DNA of 64,000 nt from Pseudomonadota bacterium (lineage in GTDB: Bacteria > Myxococcota_A > UBA9160 > SZUA-336): NCBI GenBank assembly GCA_003247575.1, contig QJZC01000034.1, positions 59,321-123,320 of the forward strand, given 5' to 3'. Position numbers and translations under genes: made by a program. This document shows positions 34,956 to 43,918 of the stretch, piece after piece. Numbering within the stretch: the first letter of the stretch is position 1; the number at the start of each line of letters is the position of its first letter. The notes beneath the pieces are model-generated. The model saw only the letters and a program-made list of their open reading frames with translations, was not told the DNA's origin and did no database searches.

Positions 34956-35619
34956 TCAGCGCGAGCTGGAGCGCGAGCTCGGCGACCGCATCCCGGAGGC
35001 GCCGCAGGCCACTCTCCGTCTTCGCACACCCACTGACCGCGGCCGGTAGTCCCTCGATCATGGCCACCACCCCGGTCGCCCGCTGGCTGACGTGGGCGGG
35101 GGCCAGGCCGGGATTGGCGCGCCCGATCACGATGGCGAAGAATCTCACGTAGAGATGCATGTGGGCCTCGAGCGCGGTCTTCGCGTCGGAGTCGTGCGAG
35201 GCGAGCGCCCACAGCTGGTTGTAGAGCGCACCGGTCGCCTCATCCAGGGCATCTTCCATCAGAAAGCGGATGGTCACTCGGAGGACCGTCGGAGCGTCAC
35301 CGGGCTGACCTTCCAGCTGCCGCTCGACTCGCTTCATGTAGCTCGAGACCTTGAACTCCAGGAAGGCCCGAATCAGCTCGGCGCGGGTCGGATAGTGATA
35401 CTGGAGCGATGCCAGCGAGATCCCGACGCGATTGGCGATTGCGCGCATGGAGAACTTCGTGACACCCTCGCGCGTGATCAGCTGCTCTGCAGCCTCGAGA
35501 ATCTCGAGCGAGGTCCCTTCCGGAAGGGGCCATGCCAAGCTCGCCCGCAGCTCCGCGAATGCCTTCGCCAGGTCGGTGTCGGGTGTCGGTGCTCGCGGCG
35601 CTCTGCGCTTGGTCCCCAT
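34951..35619 (-). CDS. TetR-family transcriptional regulator
   Basis: A 222-residue regulator. The helix-turn-helix is at about 40-85: ILEAAEQLITREGVTKFSMR then IANRVGISLASLQYHYPTR with the typical YxxYxxK/R end. The C-terminal 130 residues would bind a ligand and form the dimer (FLMEDALDEATGALYNQLWAL). The ATG follows AGAAGGG by four bases; longer frames upstream are cysteine- and arginine-rich and unlikely. It is divergent from a hydrolase gene with 60 bases between starts, a classic arrangement for local repression. Ligand unknown. Confidence 0.9.
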   Translation of the reverse strand: MGTKRRAPRAPTPDTDLAKAFAELRASLAWPLPEGTSLEILEAAEQLITREGVTKFSMRAIANRVGISLASLQYHYPTRAELIRAFLEFKVSSYMKRVERQLEGQPGDAPTVLRVTIRFLMEDALDEATGALYNQLWALASHDSDAKTALEAHMHLYVRFFAIVIGRANPGLAPAHVSQRATGVVAMIEGLPAAVSGCAKTESGLRRLRDAVAELALQLALT

Positions 35620-35678
35620 ACTACCCTTCTCCCTTCGCTCGGAAACTCTCCGCCTGGAGCTGCCTATTGAACAACAGG

Positions 35679-36665
35679 ATGAACAGCAAGACGAATCGCA
35701 GAACGAATCGCAAGACCCACACCACGAGCGACTCCTGCACACTGCGAGCTGGGCGAAGCGAAGTGATGCTGGTCGCGCTCGCCGGTTTCGCGCTCGCTTG
35801 GCTTGCGGCACCCGCGCCCCAGAGCCTGCCTGCCCGTGAGGACGACCCCAGCAGCGAGACCGTCGAACCGCAAGAGGTACGCGAAGGTGGGCATACCTTC
35901 TGGCTCTACCATCCGCCGCAACGTCCCGCACGTGCGTTGATCGTCGTCCCGCCTGCCGGTGGCACCTTGCTCACTGCCGCAGGGCTCGGTCCAGGAGATC
36001 GCGCGGAGCACTTTCCTTATCTGGCAGCAGACTTCGCGGTCGTGGCCTTCACGGTCTCGGGTGAGCTCTCCGGTCGCGTCACACGCGAGGATGCACTCCG
36101 AGCCATCCGAGACTTTGCCGGCTCTCGCGCGGGTGTGCAGGATGCCCGAGCGGCGATCGACGTGGCCATCGCCACCTGGCCGTACCTCGGCGACCTACCG
36201 ATCTTCGCGGCCGGGCACAGCTCCGCGGCCAACCTCGTGCTGGCTCTGGCCACGGAGGACCCCCGCATTCGCGGGGTCGCGGCCTATGCACCCGCAGCGG
36301 ACGCAGTCGCCTTCATCGACGGCAACTTGCTCGAGCGCCTGGCGCGCGAAGTGCCAGGTGCATTGGAGCTGGCCAGCGAGCTGTCGCCCATTCGGCTCGC
36401 CGAGAGGCTTCGGGTTCCGACCCTGCTCTTTCATGCGCAGGACGACGAGATCACATCCATCGAAGCCACTCGCCGACTGGCCGGAAAGCTGCGCGATCAT
36501 GGGGCTCGCGTGGAACTCGTCACCGTAGCGAGCGGCGGCCACTACGACGCGATGCTCAGTGAGGGAATTCCTGCGGCTATTCGGTGGTTCGAGCAGCTTC
36601 TCTCGCAGGCAGAGCCGCGCTCGCCGCCCGCCTCGGCACGGAGGCTCTCGCGAATCCCTGGCTAG
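35679..36665 (+). CDS. Exported alpha/beta hydrolase
   Basis: A 328-residue protein. A hydrophobic segment ([15 protein letters not shown]) near residues 30-45 is probably a signal peptide or anchor, then the hydrolase fold with nucleophile in AGHSSAANL, acid in HAQDDEITS and histidine in SGGHYDAM. The start is uncertain: ATG at 35679 gives a long basic N-region with a short repeat (TNRRTNRKT), while ATG at 35766 begins at the hydrophobic segment; neither has a strong ribosome site. Substrate unknown. Divergent TetR regulator suggests inducible expression. Confidence 0.78.
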   Translation: MNSKTNRRTNRKTHTTSDSCTLRAGRSEVMLVALAGFALAWLAAPAPQSLPAREDDPSSETVEPQEVREGGHTFWLYHPPQRPARALIVVPPAGGTLLTAAGLGPGDRAEHFPYLAADFAVVAFTVSGELSGRVTREDALRAIRDFAGSRAGVQDARAAIDVAIATWPYLGDLPIFAAGHSSAANLVLALATEDPRIRGVAAYAPAADAVAFIDGNLLERLAREVPGALELASELSPIRLAERLRVPTLLFHAQDDEITSIEATRRLAGKLRDHGARVELVTVASGGHYDAMLSEGIPAAIRWFEQLLSQAEPRSPPASARRLSRIPG

Positions 36666-39031
36666 GAGCGCGGAAGCTTCAGCTTGGCCAGCTGCTCGGC
36701 CAGTGCGTAGACCGGCTGCTGCCGCCGGGGCTTGTCCTTGCCTTCGGGGCGACGACGTCGTCCGTCTCGCCGTTCGGATTGCGGAGAACGTGACGTCTGC
36801 GTCTTCGAGGACGACTTCGTACGGCGTGAGTCCGCCGACGTGTCTTGCTTCACGGGCTTCATCGTCAAGCTGATGCGCTTGCGCGTAGAATCCACTTCGA
36901 GCACGCGCACCGATACGATCTGTCCAGCTTTGACGACCTCACGGGGATCCTTGACGAAGCGCTCGCTCAGCTGGCTGATGTGCACCAGGCCATCCTGATG
37001 AACGCCTATATCCACGAACGCACCAAAGTTGGTCACGTTGGTGACCACACCCTCGAGCTGCATCCCAGGCGCGAGATCTGCGAGCGACTCGACCCCATCG
37101 CGAAACGCGGCCGTCTCGAACTCGGGCCGGGGATCGCGGCCCGGCTTCTCGAGCTCGGCCAGGATGTCGACGACCGTCGGAAGCCCGAAGCGCTCGTCGA
37201 CGAAGCCCGTGGGGTCGAGCGCACGCAGGAAGCTGGCGTCGCCGAGGATCTGCCCGAGCGAACGACCCGAATGGGCGAGGATCCGCTCCACGACGGGGTA
37301 GGCCTCGGGGTGGACGGCGCTGCGATCGAGCGGGTTCTCCCCATCCTGGATCCGAAGGAATCCCGCACTCTGCTCGAATGCCTTCGGCCCGAGCCGAGGG
37401 ACATCGCGCAGCTGTCCTCGCGAACGAAAGCTCCCCTGTTCATCGCGGCGGGCCACGATGTTCTTGGCCAGCGCCGGGCCGAGCCCCGACACGCGGGCGA
37501 GCAGAGCCTCGCTCGCGGTGTTCAGATCGACCCCAACATGATTGACGCAGTCCTCCACGACGCCATCGAGCGCACGCGAGAGGGTGGCCTGATTCACGTC
37601 GTGTTGGTACTGGCCGACTCCGATGGACTTCGGCTCGATCTTCACGAGCTCGGCGAGCGGGTCCTGGAGCCGGCGAGCAATCGAGACAGCCCCCCGCAAG
37701 GACACATCCAAGCTGGGAAACTCCGCTGCGGCAAGTTCGCTCGCCGAGTAGACGGACGCACCCGCCTCGCTCACCACCAGCTTGCGCAGCCGTCGCTCGG
37801 GCATGGCGCGCAGCAGCTCAGCCACGAGCTTGTCGGTCTCGCGCGAGGCCGTACCGTTCCCGATCGCGATCAAGCTGATGGCGTGGGCCTCACACAGCTC
37901 GGCGAGCGTGCGCAGCGCACCCGCCCAGTCGGCCTTTGGAGGATGCGGGTAGATGGTGCTCGTTGCGAGCAGTTTCCCGGTTCGATCCACGACCGCGACC
38001 TTGCAGCCGGTGCGCAGACCGGGATCCAGCCCGAGGATCGCTCGCGGTCCCGCCGGCGCTGCGAGCAGCAGATCGCGCAGGTTGGCCGCGAACACACCGA
38101 TCGCCTCGAGCTCCGCTCGCTCGCGCAGCGACACCATCAGCTCGGCCGCGAGGTGCGGAACCAACTTCGAGCGCACGCTCTGCCGGACGCTCTCGATCCG
38201 CCAGGCATCGCCCGCGCGCCCGCGGTCGTCGATCCCGAGCGCTCGCAGCACTTGCGCCAGGATGCTGCCATCCGGGTCCTGCGACAGCGGCGGGCCGGCC
38301 GGTGTCGCGCTCAGCCAGAGATCGACGACATCCTCGTTGCGCGCGCGGAGCATGGCGAGTGCGCGATGTCCGGCCACCTTCGCCAAGGGCTCCGTGTGCT
38401 CGAAGTAGTCACTGAAGCGCTGCGCCGGATTCTCTGTCTGCTTGCCGCTGCGAACCTTCGATACTAGCAGCGCTTCGCGCTGGAAGCGAGCACGCAAGCT
38501 CGCCAACAGAGCGGCGTCCTCCGCGACGTGTTCGATGACGATGGCGCGCGCGCCCTCGAGGGCGAGGTTCGCATCGGAGATTCCGCTCTCGGGCACGACG
38601 TAGGCAGCCGCGGCCTCAGTCGGATCCACCTCCGGATGCTCGAGCAAGGCCCGTGCAAGGGGCTCGAGCCCAGCTTCGCGCGCCTCGGTTGCCTTGTTCC
38701 TGCGCTTCGGCTTGTACGGTAGATACAGATCTTCGAGCTCGACCTTGGTCGTCGCCGCCAGCACCGCCTGTTGCAGTGCCTCACCGAGCTGCCCTTGGTC
38801 TTCCAGGCTGCGCAGTACCGCAGCGCGCCGCTCCTCCAGCTCACGCAGATAGCGCAAGCGCTCCGCGAGGATGCGCAGCTGCGTGTCGTCGAGTCCACCG
38901 GTGACTTCCTTGCGGTAGCGCGCGATGAACGGAACGGTCGCTCCACCGTCCAGCAGCTCGACAGCTGCCACGACGCGCCGCGGCGGAACTCCGAGCTCGG
39001 CCGCAATGCGGGCTTCGATCTCGTCCAGCAC
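36662..39031 (-). CDS. tex: Tex-type RNA-binding transcriptional accessory protein
   Basis: A 789-residue Tex protein, a conserved nucleic-acid-binding factor related to Spt6. It has the N-terminal helical part ([27 protein letters not shown]), a YqgF-homologous domain ([21 protein letters not shown]), a helix-hairpin-helix region ([17 protein letters not shown] and [17 protein letters not shown]) and a C-terminal S1 domain ([21 protein letters not shown]). The last 60 residues are a lysine/arginine-rich tail. The GTG start has GGAGGG eight bases before it. It ends at 36662, overlapping the hydrolase gene's stop by four bases, tail to tail. Confidence 0.95.
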   Translation of the reverse strand: MLDEIEARIAAELGVPPRRVVAAVELLDGGATVPFIARYRKEVTGGLDDTQLRILAERLRYLRELEERRAAVLRSLEDQGQLGEALQQAVLAATTKVELEDLYLPYKPKRRNKATEAREAGLEPLARALLEHPEVDPTEAAAAYVVPESGISDANLALEGARAIVIEHVAEDAALLASLRARFQREALLVSKVRSGKQTENPAQRFSDYFEHTEPLAKVAGHRALAMLRARNEDVVDLWLSATPAGPPLSQDPDGSILAQVLRALGIDDRGRAGDAWRIESVRQSVRSKLVPHLAAELMVSLRERAELEAIGVFAANLRDLLLAAPAGPRAILGLDPGLRTGCKVAVVDRTGKLLATSTIYPHPPKADWAGALRTLAELCEAHAISLIAIGNGTASRETDKLVAELLRAMPERRLRKLVVSEAGASVYSASELAAAEFPSLDVSLRGAVSIARRLQDPLAELVKIEPKSIGVGQYQHDVNQATLSRALDGVVEDCVNHVGVDLNTASEALLARVSGLGPALAKNIVARRDEQGSFRSRGQLRDVPRLGPKAFEQSAGFLRIQDGENPLDRSAVHPEAYPVVERILAHSGRSLGQILGDASFLRALDPTGFVDERFGLPTVVDILAELEKPGRDPRPEFETAAFRDGVESLADLAPGMQLEGVVTNVTNFGAFVDIGVHQDGLVHISQLSERFVKDPREVVKAGQIVSVRVLEVDSTRKRISLTMKPVKQDTSADSRRTKSSSKTQTSRSPQSERRDGRRRRPEGKDKPRRQQPVYALAEQLAKLKLPRS

Positions 39032-39195
39032 TCTGGGCTCCCTCCAGACAGATTGCGCAACCTAGCAGATTTCCAGGCCGCTTCCCGGGGAGGTGTGGGT
39101 GCGGGCGGACCGCAGCCGCCGCGCTCTCAGGCCGCTCGAAGTCGCGCTTTGGAGCCCCGCTTGATGCCCGATGGAGCTTCGCGTAGATTGGCCCC

Positions 39196-39636
39196 ATGCG
39201 CTGCTCGACCGGGCTCGCACGCCGAGCGCTGAGCTCCCGCCTACTCATCGCCCTGACCGCCATCGTGGCGCTGGGGTCGTTCTGCGCTGCACAGGCGCAG
39301 CACCTGCATGCGCTGCGCGCAGGTGCGGTGACATTGACGCACGCAGCTGCCAACATCGATGTCGCGCTGGCGGATTCGTCGGGGTCGCCCGACTCGGGGT
39401 CCTCGCCCTCCTCCAGGTTACCGGACTCCGACCCCACGAAATCCTCTTCGAGTCACGACGAGTTATGCGTCCTCTGCACACTCGTCGTGGCAGTCGTGGT
39501 TTTCGGCCTCGCATGGCTGAGTTCCGCAAGCGGCAGGCGCGTTCCGCGAGCACGCGCCTATGCCTGCAGCTTCAAGAGCTTCCTGTGGGCCTCTCCCAAG
39601 GGTCGCGCACCTCCTACTGCGGCGCACCTCGCCTGA
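39196..39636 (+). CDS. DUF2946-like membrane protein
   Basis: A 146-residue protein with an N-terminal signal-like helix (LLIALTAIVALGSFCAAQAQ), a histidine motif HLHA, a Ser/Asp-rich linker, and ELCVLCTLVVAVVVFGLAWL with a CxxC before a second membrane helix. The order (helix, HxHA, linker, CxxC) resembles DUF2946 proteins, which are often found next to metal-related TonB receptors. That fits the receptor gene just downstream. The function is unknown; metal binding is an inference from the His and Cys pairs. Confidence 0.65.
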   Translation: MRCSTGLARRALSSRLLIALTAIVALGSFCAAQAQHLHALRAGAVTLTHAAANIDVALADSSGSPDSGSSPSSRLPDSDPTKSSSSHDELCVLCTLVVAVVVFGLAWLSSASGRRVPRARAYACSFKSFLWASPKGRAPPTAAHLA

Positions 39637-39864
39637 TCCAATCATCGTACGCCATGCAGTAGCCCACACCGACGCCGAGTGCGTCTTGTGGACGTCGCAT
39701 CGAGGCGCGCGCTAGCGACCCGCCGAGCTTGATCCAGCATGGGCCGTGCACATGCCCGGAGCCGGCTTGGCAGCCAAGCAGCCTGCCCTCTCAGAGGAAG
39801 CGCGGGGCCGCAGCGCTCCGACTCAGCGCTCCGATTCGCGACGTGTGACCCAAGAGAAGAGTAC

Positions 39865-41940
39865 ATGCGCACTTTCTATACCTGCGTGCGGGCCGAGCGG
39901 CTCGCGCGCGCGACGTCCTCCCGAACTCGTTCGACTGCTCCGTTGTGCTTTCTAGCCGCGATTGGCCTCTACCCGCTAGCTCTCCAGGCAGCACCCGAAC
40001 CCGTCGAAGCTTCCCCACACACCCCAGAAGAGATCGTCATCACCGCCTCGCCGAACGGTCGCAGCAGCGAGGATCTCGCCATCCCCGTTCGCGTTCTGGA
40101 TCGCGATGCTCTGATCGAAGCCGCCGGCCCCACTCTCGGCGAATCCCTCCAGTCGAAGCCAGGAATCTCGACATCGGGCTTCGCTCCCGGCGCGAGTCGT
40201 CCGGTCATTCGTGGTCAGGATCAGCTTCGCGTGCGAATTCTAGAGAACGGAGTGGGTACGGGTGATGCATCGGCACTCAGTCCCGACCATGGGGTTACCA
40301 TCAACCCGCTCGCGGCCCAGCGCGTGGAGGTGGTCCAGGGACCGGCTACGCTCCGTTACGGAGGCGGAGCGATCGGCGGTGTGGTCAACGCGCTGACCAA
40401 TCGCATCCCCAATCGCAGAGTGGAAGGCCCCATCGCGTCGGAAATCTATACCTCCTACGGCACTGGCTCGCGCGAACGCAGCCTCGCGGGACTGGCGGAG
40501 GGAGATCTCGGGGCGTGGACCTGGCACATGGATGCGCTGACGGTCGATTCGCGCGACTACGACATCCCGGGCAGCCCGAGTCGGCAGTTCAATACCGACA
40601 CCGATGGCTATGCGTTTTCCGGCGGAGGTGCCTGGATCACGGAAGGGCTTCGCTTCGGCGGCTCGATCACCCGCAACCGGAACGACTACGGGATCCCTGC
40701 ACCGGAAGACCCTGCATCTCCGTCGAGCATCAGCCTGGAGCAGGACCACTACGCGTTCGAGCTCGACTACGACCCGAGCTTCTCCTGGATCGAGCAGATC
40801 CGCCTGCGTGGCGGAGTCACGGAGTACTTGCACGATGAGACCGTGCGCGGTGAAGGGGTGGCGGCAACCTTCGACAATGAGGTTACCGAGATACGCTCCG
40901 AGCTCGCCCACTCCCCGTGGGGCCCTTTCGACGGGGTGCTCGGCTTCCAGTTCGAGAGCACGCGCTTCAGCGCCGACGGAGAGGCGAGCGAGTTGCTCCC
41001 CCCCTCGAAGACCGACCTCTTCGGTGCGTTTCTCTTCGAGACCTTGGACCTCTCCGATGCCTTCTCACTCGAGTTGGCGGGGCGAATCGAGCGGGTGCGG
41101 ATCGATGGAACCGACCTGAGCGGAAGCGATGCTGCGCGCTCCTTCAACCCGCTCAGTGGATCCGCCTCGCTGCTCTATCGAGCCAGCGACGCCTGGGCAT
41201 TCGGACTCACCTTGACGGCGGCGCAGCGCGCTCCCGCCGCACTCGAGCTCTTCTCCCAGGGTCCGCACGATGCCACTGCGACCTTCGAGCTCGGCGACCC
41301 GGATCTCGACGAGGAACGCTCGCTCACTGCCGATCTGTCGGTGCGAGGTGAAGTAGGGCGCGTCTCCGGACAGGTCAACGTCTACTACACCGACTACAAG
41401 AACTTCACCTTCGGTCGCCTGACCGGTGCGAGCCGAGACGAGGACGGCGCTCGATTCGGCGACATCGATCTCGGAGAGCTACGCGAGCTCGTGTACACCC
41501 AGGATTCTGCGACGTTTCTCGGCTCGGAGCTCGAGATGAGCATCGCCCTGCTGGAGATCGGCGACGCGAGCTGGTCGCTCGAGCTTCAGGGAGACTTCGT
41601 GCGCGCCCGCCTGTCGTCGGGCAACGTGCCGCGCATTCCGCCTCGGCGCCTCACCGCCGCACTGCGCTACGACTCGCCGGGGCTCTCCGGACGCATCTCG
41701 TTCGCGAACGTCAGCAGCCAGAAAGACCTGGCGGACTTCGAAGAGCGCACGTCTGGCTATCACAGCCTGGACGCGTCCCTACGGATGCGGATCGCGGGCA
41801 CACAGGAGCGCCCCGTCGACCTGACCGTCACTCTGCGCAATCTGCTCGACGCTCGGGCCCGCAATCACGTGTCCTTCAAGAAGGAGGACGTCGAGCTGCC
41901 AGGACGCAGCCTCCGCGTGGGTCTCCACATGCGCCTCTGA
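39865..41940 (+). CDS. TonB-dependent outer-membrane receptor (ZnuD-like)
   Basis: A 691-residue receptor. It has a signal peptide (about 1-46, ending LQAAPEP), a plug domain with EEIVITASPNGR and the distinctive GASRPVIRGQDQLRVRIL and LSPDHGVT segments seen in zinc receptors of the ZnuD type, and a 22-strand barrel to the C-terminal aromatic-poor end (GLHMRL). It should import a metal or metal chelate using TonB energy. The ATG has AGAGAAGAG upstream; a longer frame is unlikely. The DUF2946-like gene upstream is probably in the same unit (228 bases apart). No Zur box was recognised. Confidence 0.86.
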   Translation: MRTFYTCVRAERLARATSSRTRSTAPLCFLAAIGLYPLALQAAPEPVEASPHTPEEIVITASPNGRSSEDLAIPVRVLDRDALIEAAGPTLGESLQSKPGISTSGFAPGASRPVIRGQDQLRVRILENGVGTGDASALSPDHGVTINPLAAQRVEVVQGPATLRYGGGAIGGVVNALTNRIPNRRVEGPIASEIYTSYGTGSRERSLAGLAEGDLGAWTWHMDALTVDSRDYDIPGSPSRQFNTDTDGYAFSGGGAWITEGLRFGGSITRNRNDYGIPAPEDPASPSSISLEQDHYAFELDYDPSFSWIEQIRLRGGVTEYLHDETVRGEGVAATFDNEVTEIRSELAHSPWGPFDGVLGFQFESTRFSADGEASELLPPSKTDLFGAFLFETLDLSDAFSLELAGRIERVRIDGTDLSGSDAARSFNPLSGSASLLYRASDAWAFGLTLTAAQRAPAALELFSQGPHDATATFELGDPDLDEERSLTADLSVRGEVGRVSGQVNVYYTDYKNFTFGRLTGASRDEDGARFGDIDLGELRELVYTQDSATFLGSELEMSIALLEIGDASWSLELQGDFVRARLSSGNVPRIPPRRLTAALRYDSPGLSGRISFANVSSQKDLADFEERTSGYHSLDASLRMRIAGTQERPVDLTVTLRNLLDARARNHVSFKKEDVELPGRSLRVGLHMRL

Positions 41941-42038
41941 CGGCGGGCGGTTGCAGCGTGTTCCCGGCGGGCGGGCGGTTGGCGCAAGGCCCTCGCCTCG
42001 CCGGCCGGGCTCATTGCCTGAGGTCAAATCGCAGGGGG

Positions 42039-42728
42039 TCAGTCCTGGGGGCACTCGCCGTCGGTGACCCGCTTCAGGAAGAACGTGATCCGGTGGCGCG
42101 CCTCGCGGCTCGTATGTGCGAACTCTGCGCCAAGCAAGGGGGCACGATGATCGGCGGGATCCGAAGCCCACACCACTCGCGCGCGCGCGTGGATCGGGCC
42201 CAGCGGCGGCGGCACGTAGAGCACGATCGGAGCCTCGGTGCCGACGAGCAGGAGCGGCTCGATCTCCACCAGCATGCCACCCTCACTCAGGTTGTGACAA
42301 AGCCCGGTGACCTTCCGGTCGTGCAGAGCCCACTCTACGGTCACCTCGACCGCAACGCGCTCGGAGCAGCGACGCTCCAGTAGCTCGAGCAAGCTCGAGC
42401 TGCGACGGATACGGTCGGGGACGTCGGCACGCCCGCGCATCATCACGTCGATGTTGTCGAGGATCGATACCGCCAAGCCGGCGACCTGCGACAGGCGTTT
42501 TGCACCCACGCGATCGGCCCGTTTGCGTAGCAAGTGCACCCACTCCACGGGTGTATGAAGGGGATCGCGCTGCACGACCTCCCACAGCAGATCGAGGAGC
42601 CTACCGCCCTGGCCGCTCGCAACCGCCTCGCGCCGCAGCTGATCCATACACCAGAGGATTCGATACTGCGCTTCGACGAGCACGGGGTGGAAGGAATGCA
42701 CCTCATCGATCGATCTACGCTCGGACAT
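42039..42728 (-). CDS. PilZ-domain cyclic-di-GMP receptor
   Basis: A 229-residue protein. The N-terminal 115 residues are a helical domain of unknown type. The PilZ domain (about 115-215) has both binding motifs intact: RCSER (RxxxR) in ERRCSERVAV and NLSEGG (N-x-S-x-x-G). It should bind cyclic di-GMP and pass the signal to an unknown partner. The ATG follows GGAG by seven bases. The leader carries a GEMM-I riboswitch candidate, so both expression and activity may respond to the same messenger. Confidence 0.87.
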   Translation of the reverse strand: MSERRSIDEVHSFHPVLVEAQYRILWCMDQLRREAVASGQGGRLLDLLWEVVQRDPLHTPVEWVHLLRKRADRVGAKRLSQVAGLAVSILDNIDVMMRGRADVPDRIRRSSSLLELLERRCSERVAVEVTVEWALHDRKVTGLCHNLSEGGMLVEIEPLLLVGTEAPIVLYVPPPLGPIHARARVVWASDPADHRAPLLGAEFAHTSREARHRITFFLKRVTDGECPQD

Positions 42729-42781
42729 TCATCTGCTCCGTTCGATAGCCGTTCGACCCATTCGAGAATCGAGCCTGCAAA

Positions 42782-42875
42782 GCTCTACCGAGCGCTGCGA
42801 GAGCCACTCGAGTCTCGACGTGGGCACTGGCTTTGCGCCACCGCGTTTCCGCGGCTTTGCCCGTTCGCGGAGAGC
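42782..42875 (-). ncRNA. Cyclic-di-GMP-I (GEMM) riboswitch candidate upstream of PilZ gene
   Basis: Minus-strand leader: GGGCAAA, a 6-bp hairpin GCCGCG-GAAA-CGCGGU with a GNRA loop, then GGCGCAAAGCC. The closing helix pairs GCUCUCCG (42875-42868) with CGG-U-AGAGC (42790-42782). A distal hairpin CCAC-UCGAG/CUCGA-GUGG supplies the third helix. The position equivalent to Vc2 G20 is G. It departs from the canonical core in having a G·U closing pair and G instead of A in GACGC, so affinity or ligand may differ. The aptamer ends about 54 bases before the PilZ ATG. Confidence 0.75.
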
Positions 42876-43134
42876 ACAATCATGCGCTTCCTGTCTCCGC
42901 ATCGACCCGGAGGCGCCATCGCTTGACAGGAAACACTGGCAAGAGAGACGCCGAGCGGACGCTGAAGCTCGGTAAACGCCGCAGGAGGACGCCCGGGCCC
43001 AGCCATCGAAAGAGGGATTTATCCCACAAAATCAATAACTTGAAAGGCGTAGCCTCAGGGTAAGGAAGCGGTAAGGTCGCGACTGAGGGAGCGCTCTACA
43101 TTTCCAGCTGCAACCAACTCGCTAGGAGCCTTCG
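42876..43134. other. Intergenic region between the PilZ leader and mddA
   Basis: Holds the promoters for both directions. A less GC-rich stretch (about 43010-43050, with TTTATCCCACAAAATCAATAAC) is a plausible core promoter for mddA, and a GC-rich hairpin-rich part lies around 42960-43000. The mddA ribosome site is TAGGAG. No coding frame or second riboswitch core is seen. Confidence 0.4.
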
Positions 43135-43902
43135 ATGAAGCGAACTGCCATCTTGATCTATGGAATCGCCGTCTACGCGCTATTCTTCCTCACCTTCCTC
43201 TATGCGATCGCCTGGGTGGGCGACCTCGGCGTGCCGCGCACGGTCGATGTCGGCCCGAGCGCCCCGCTCGGCACCGCGCTCGCGATCAACCTGGCGCTGC
43301 TCGGCATCTTCGCCGTGCAGCACAGCGTGATGGCCCGGCCCGGATTCAAGCTATGGCTGACTCGCTTGGTGCCCACCGCGGCGGAGCGAGCCACCTACGT
43401 GCTCGCGAGCAGCCTCGCCATGCTGGCCCTGTTCTTCGGTTGGCATCCGATCGGTGGAAACGTCTGGAACATCGAGTCTGGGGTCGGATACTGGTCGCTC
43501 ACCTTGCTCTTCTTCGCCGGCCCTCTCACCGTGCTGTATGCGACCTTCCTGATCGACCACTTCGATCTGTTCGGGCTGCGCCAGGTGGTGCTCGAATTCA
43601 GAGGAATCCCCTATTCGCACAAGAGGTTCGTGACTCCGGGACCGTACCGATACATTCGGCACCCTTTGTACGTGGGCTGGTTCATCACGTTCTGGGCGAC
43701 ACCGAGCATGAGTGTCGGGCATCTCCTGCTGGCGATCGGCACCACCGCATACATCCTGATCGCGATCTACTTCGAGGAGCGCGACTTGGACGAGTTCCTC
43801 GGGGAGGAGTACCGCGCCTACCGCCGGAACACCCCTCTGTTCATCCCGCGCCTCACGCGCACCCAGAACGACTCTGGCGCGGCCGAAGTCCGCACCGCCT
43901 AG
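43135..43902 (+). CDS. mddA: Methanethiol S-methyltransferase (MddA-like)
   Basis: A 255-residue membrane methyltransferase predicted to convert methanethiol to dimethyl sulfide with S-adenosylmethionine. It has five or six membrane helices; residues about 80-230 carry the features of MddA and related isoprenylcysteine-methyltransferase-like enzymes: PTAAERATYVLASSL, LIDHFDLFGLRQV, TPGPYRYIRHPLYVGW and FEERDLDEFLG with YRAYRRNTP. The ATG follows TAGGAG. A soluble methyltransferase follows 16 bases downstream, so they are likely co-expressed. Confidence 0.82.
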   Translation: MKRTAILIYGIAVYALFFLTFLYAIAWVGDLGVPRTVDVGPSAPLGTALAINLALLGIFAVQHSVMARPGFKLWLTRLVPTAAERATYVLASSLAMLALFFGWHPIGGNVWNIESGVGYWSLTLLFFAGPLTVLYATFLIDHFDLFGLRQVVLEFRGIPYSHKRFVTPGPYRYIRHPLYVGWFITFWATPSMSVGHLLLAIGTTAYILIAIYFEERDLDEFLGEEYRAYRRNTPLFIPRLTRTQNDSGAAEVRTA

Positions 43903-43918
43903 GATAGGAGGATCCGAC

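Noticed and set aside
36845..38467. 540-codon plus-strand frame opposite tex
   Set aside because: Shadow of the Tex coding strand; arginine-, aspartate- and leucine-biased with no family pattern.
42925..42950. Sigma-54 promoter (TGGCA with GC ten bases on)
   Set aside because: The -12 element lacks TTGC, and the match is expected by chance in GC-rich sequence.
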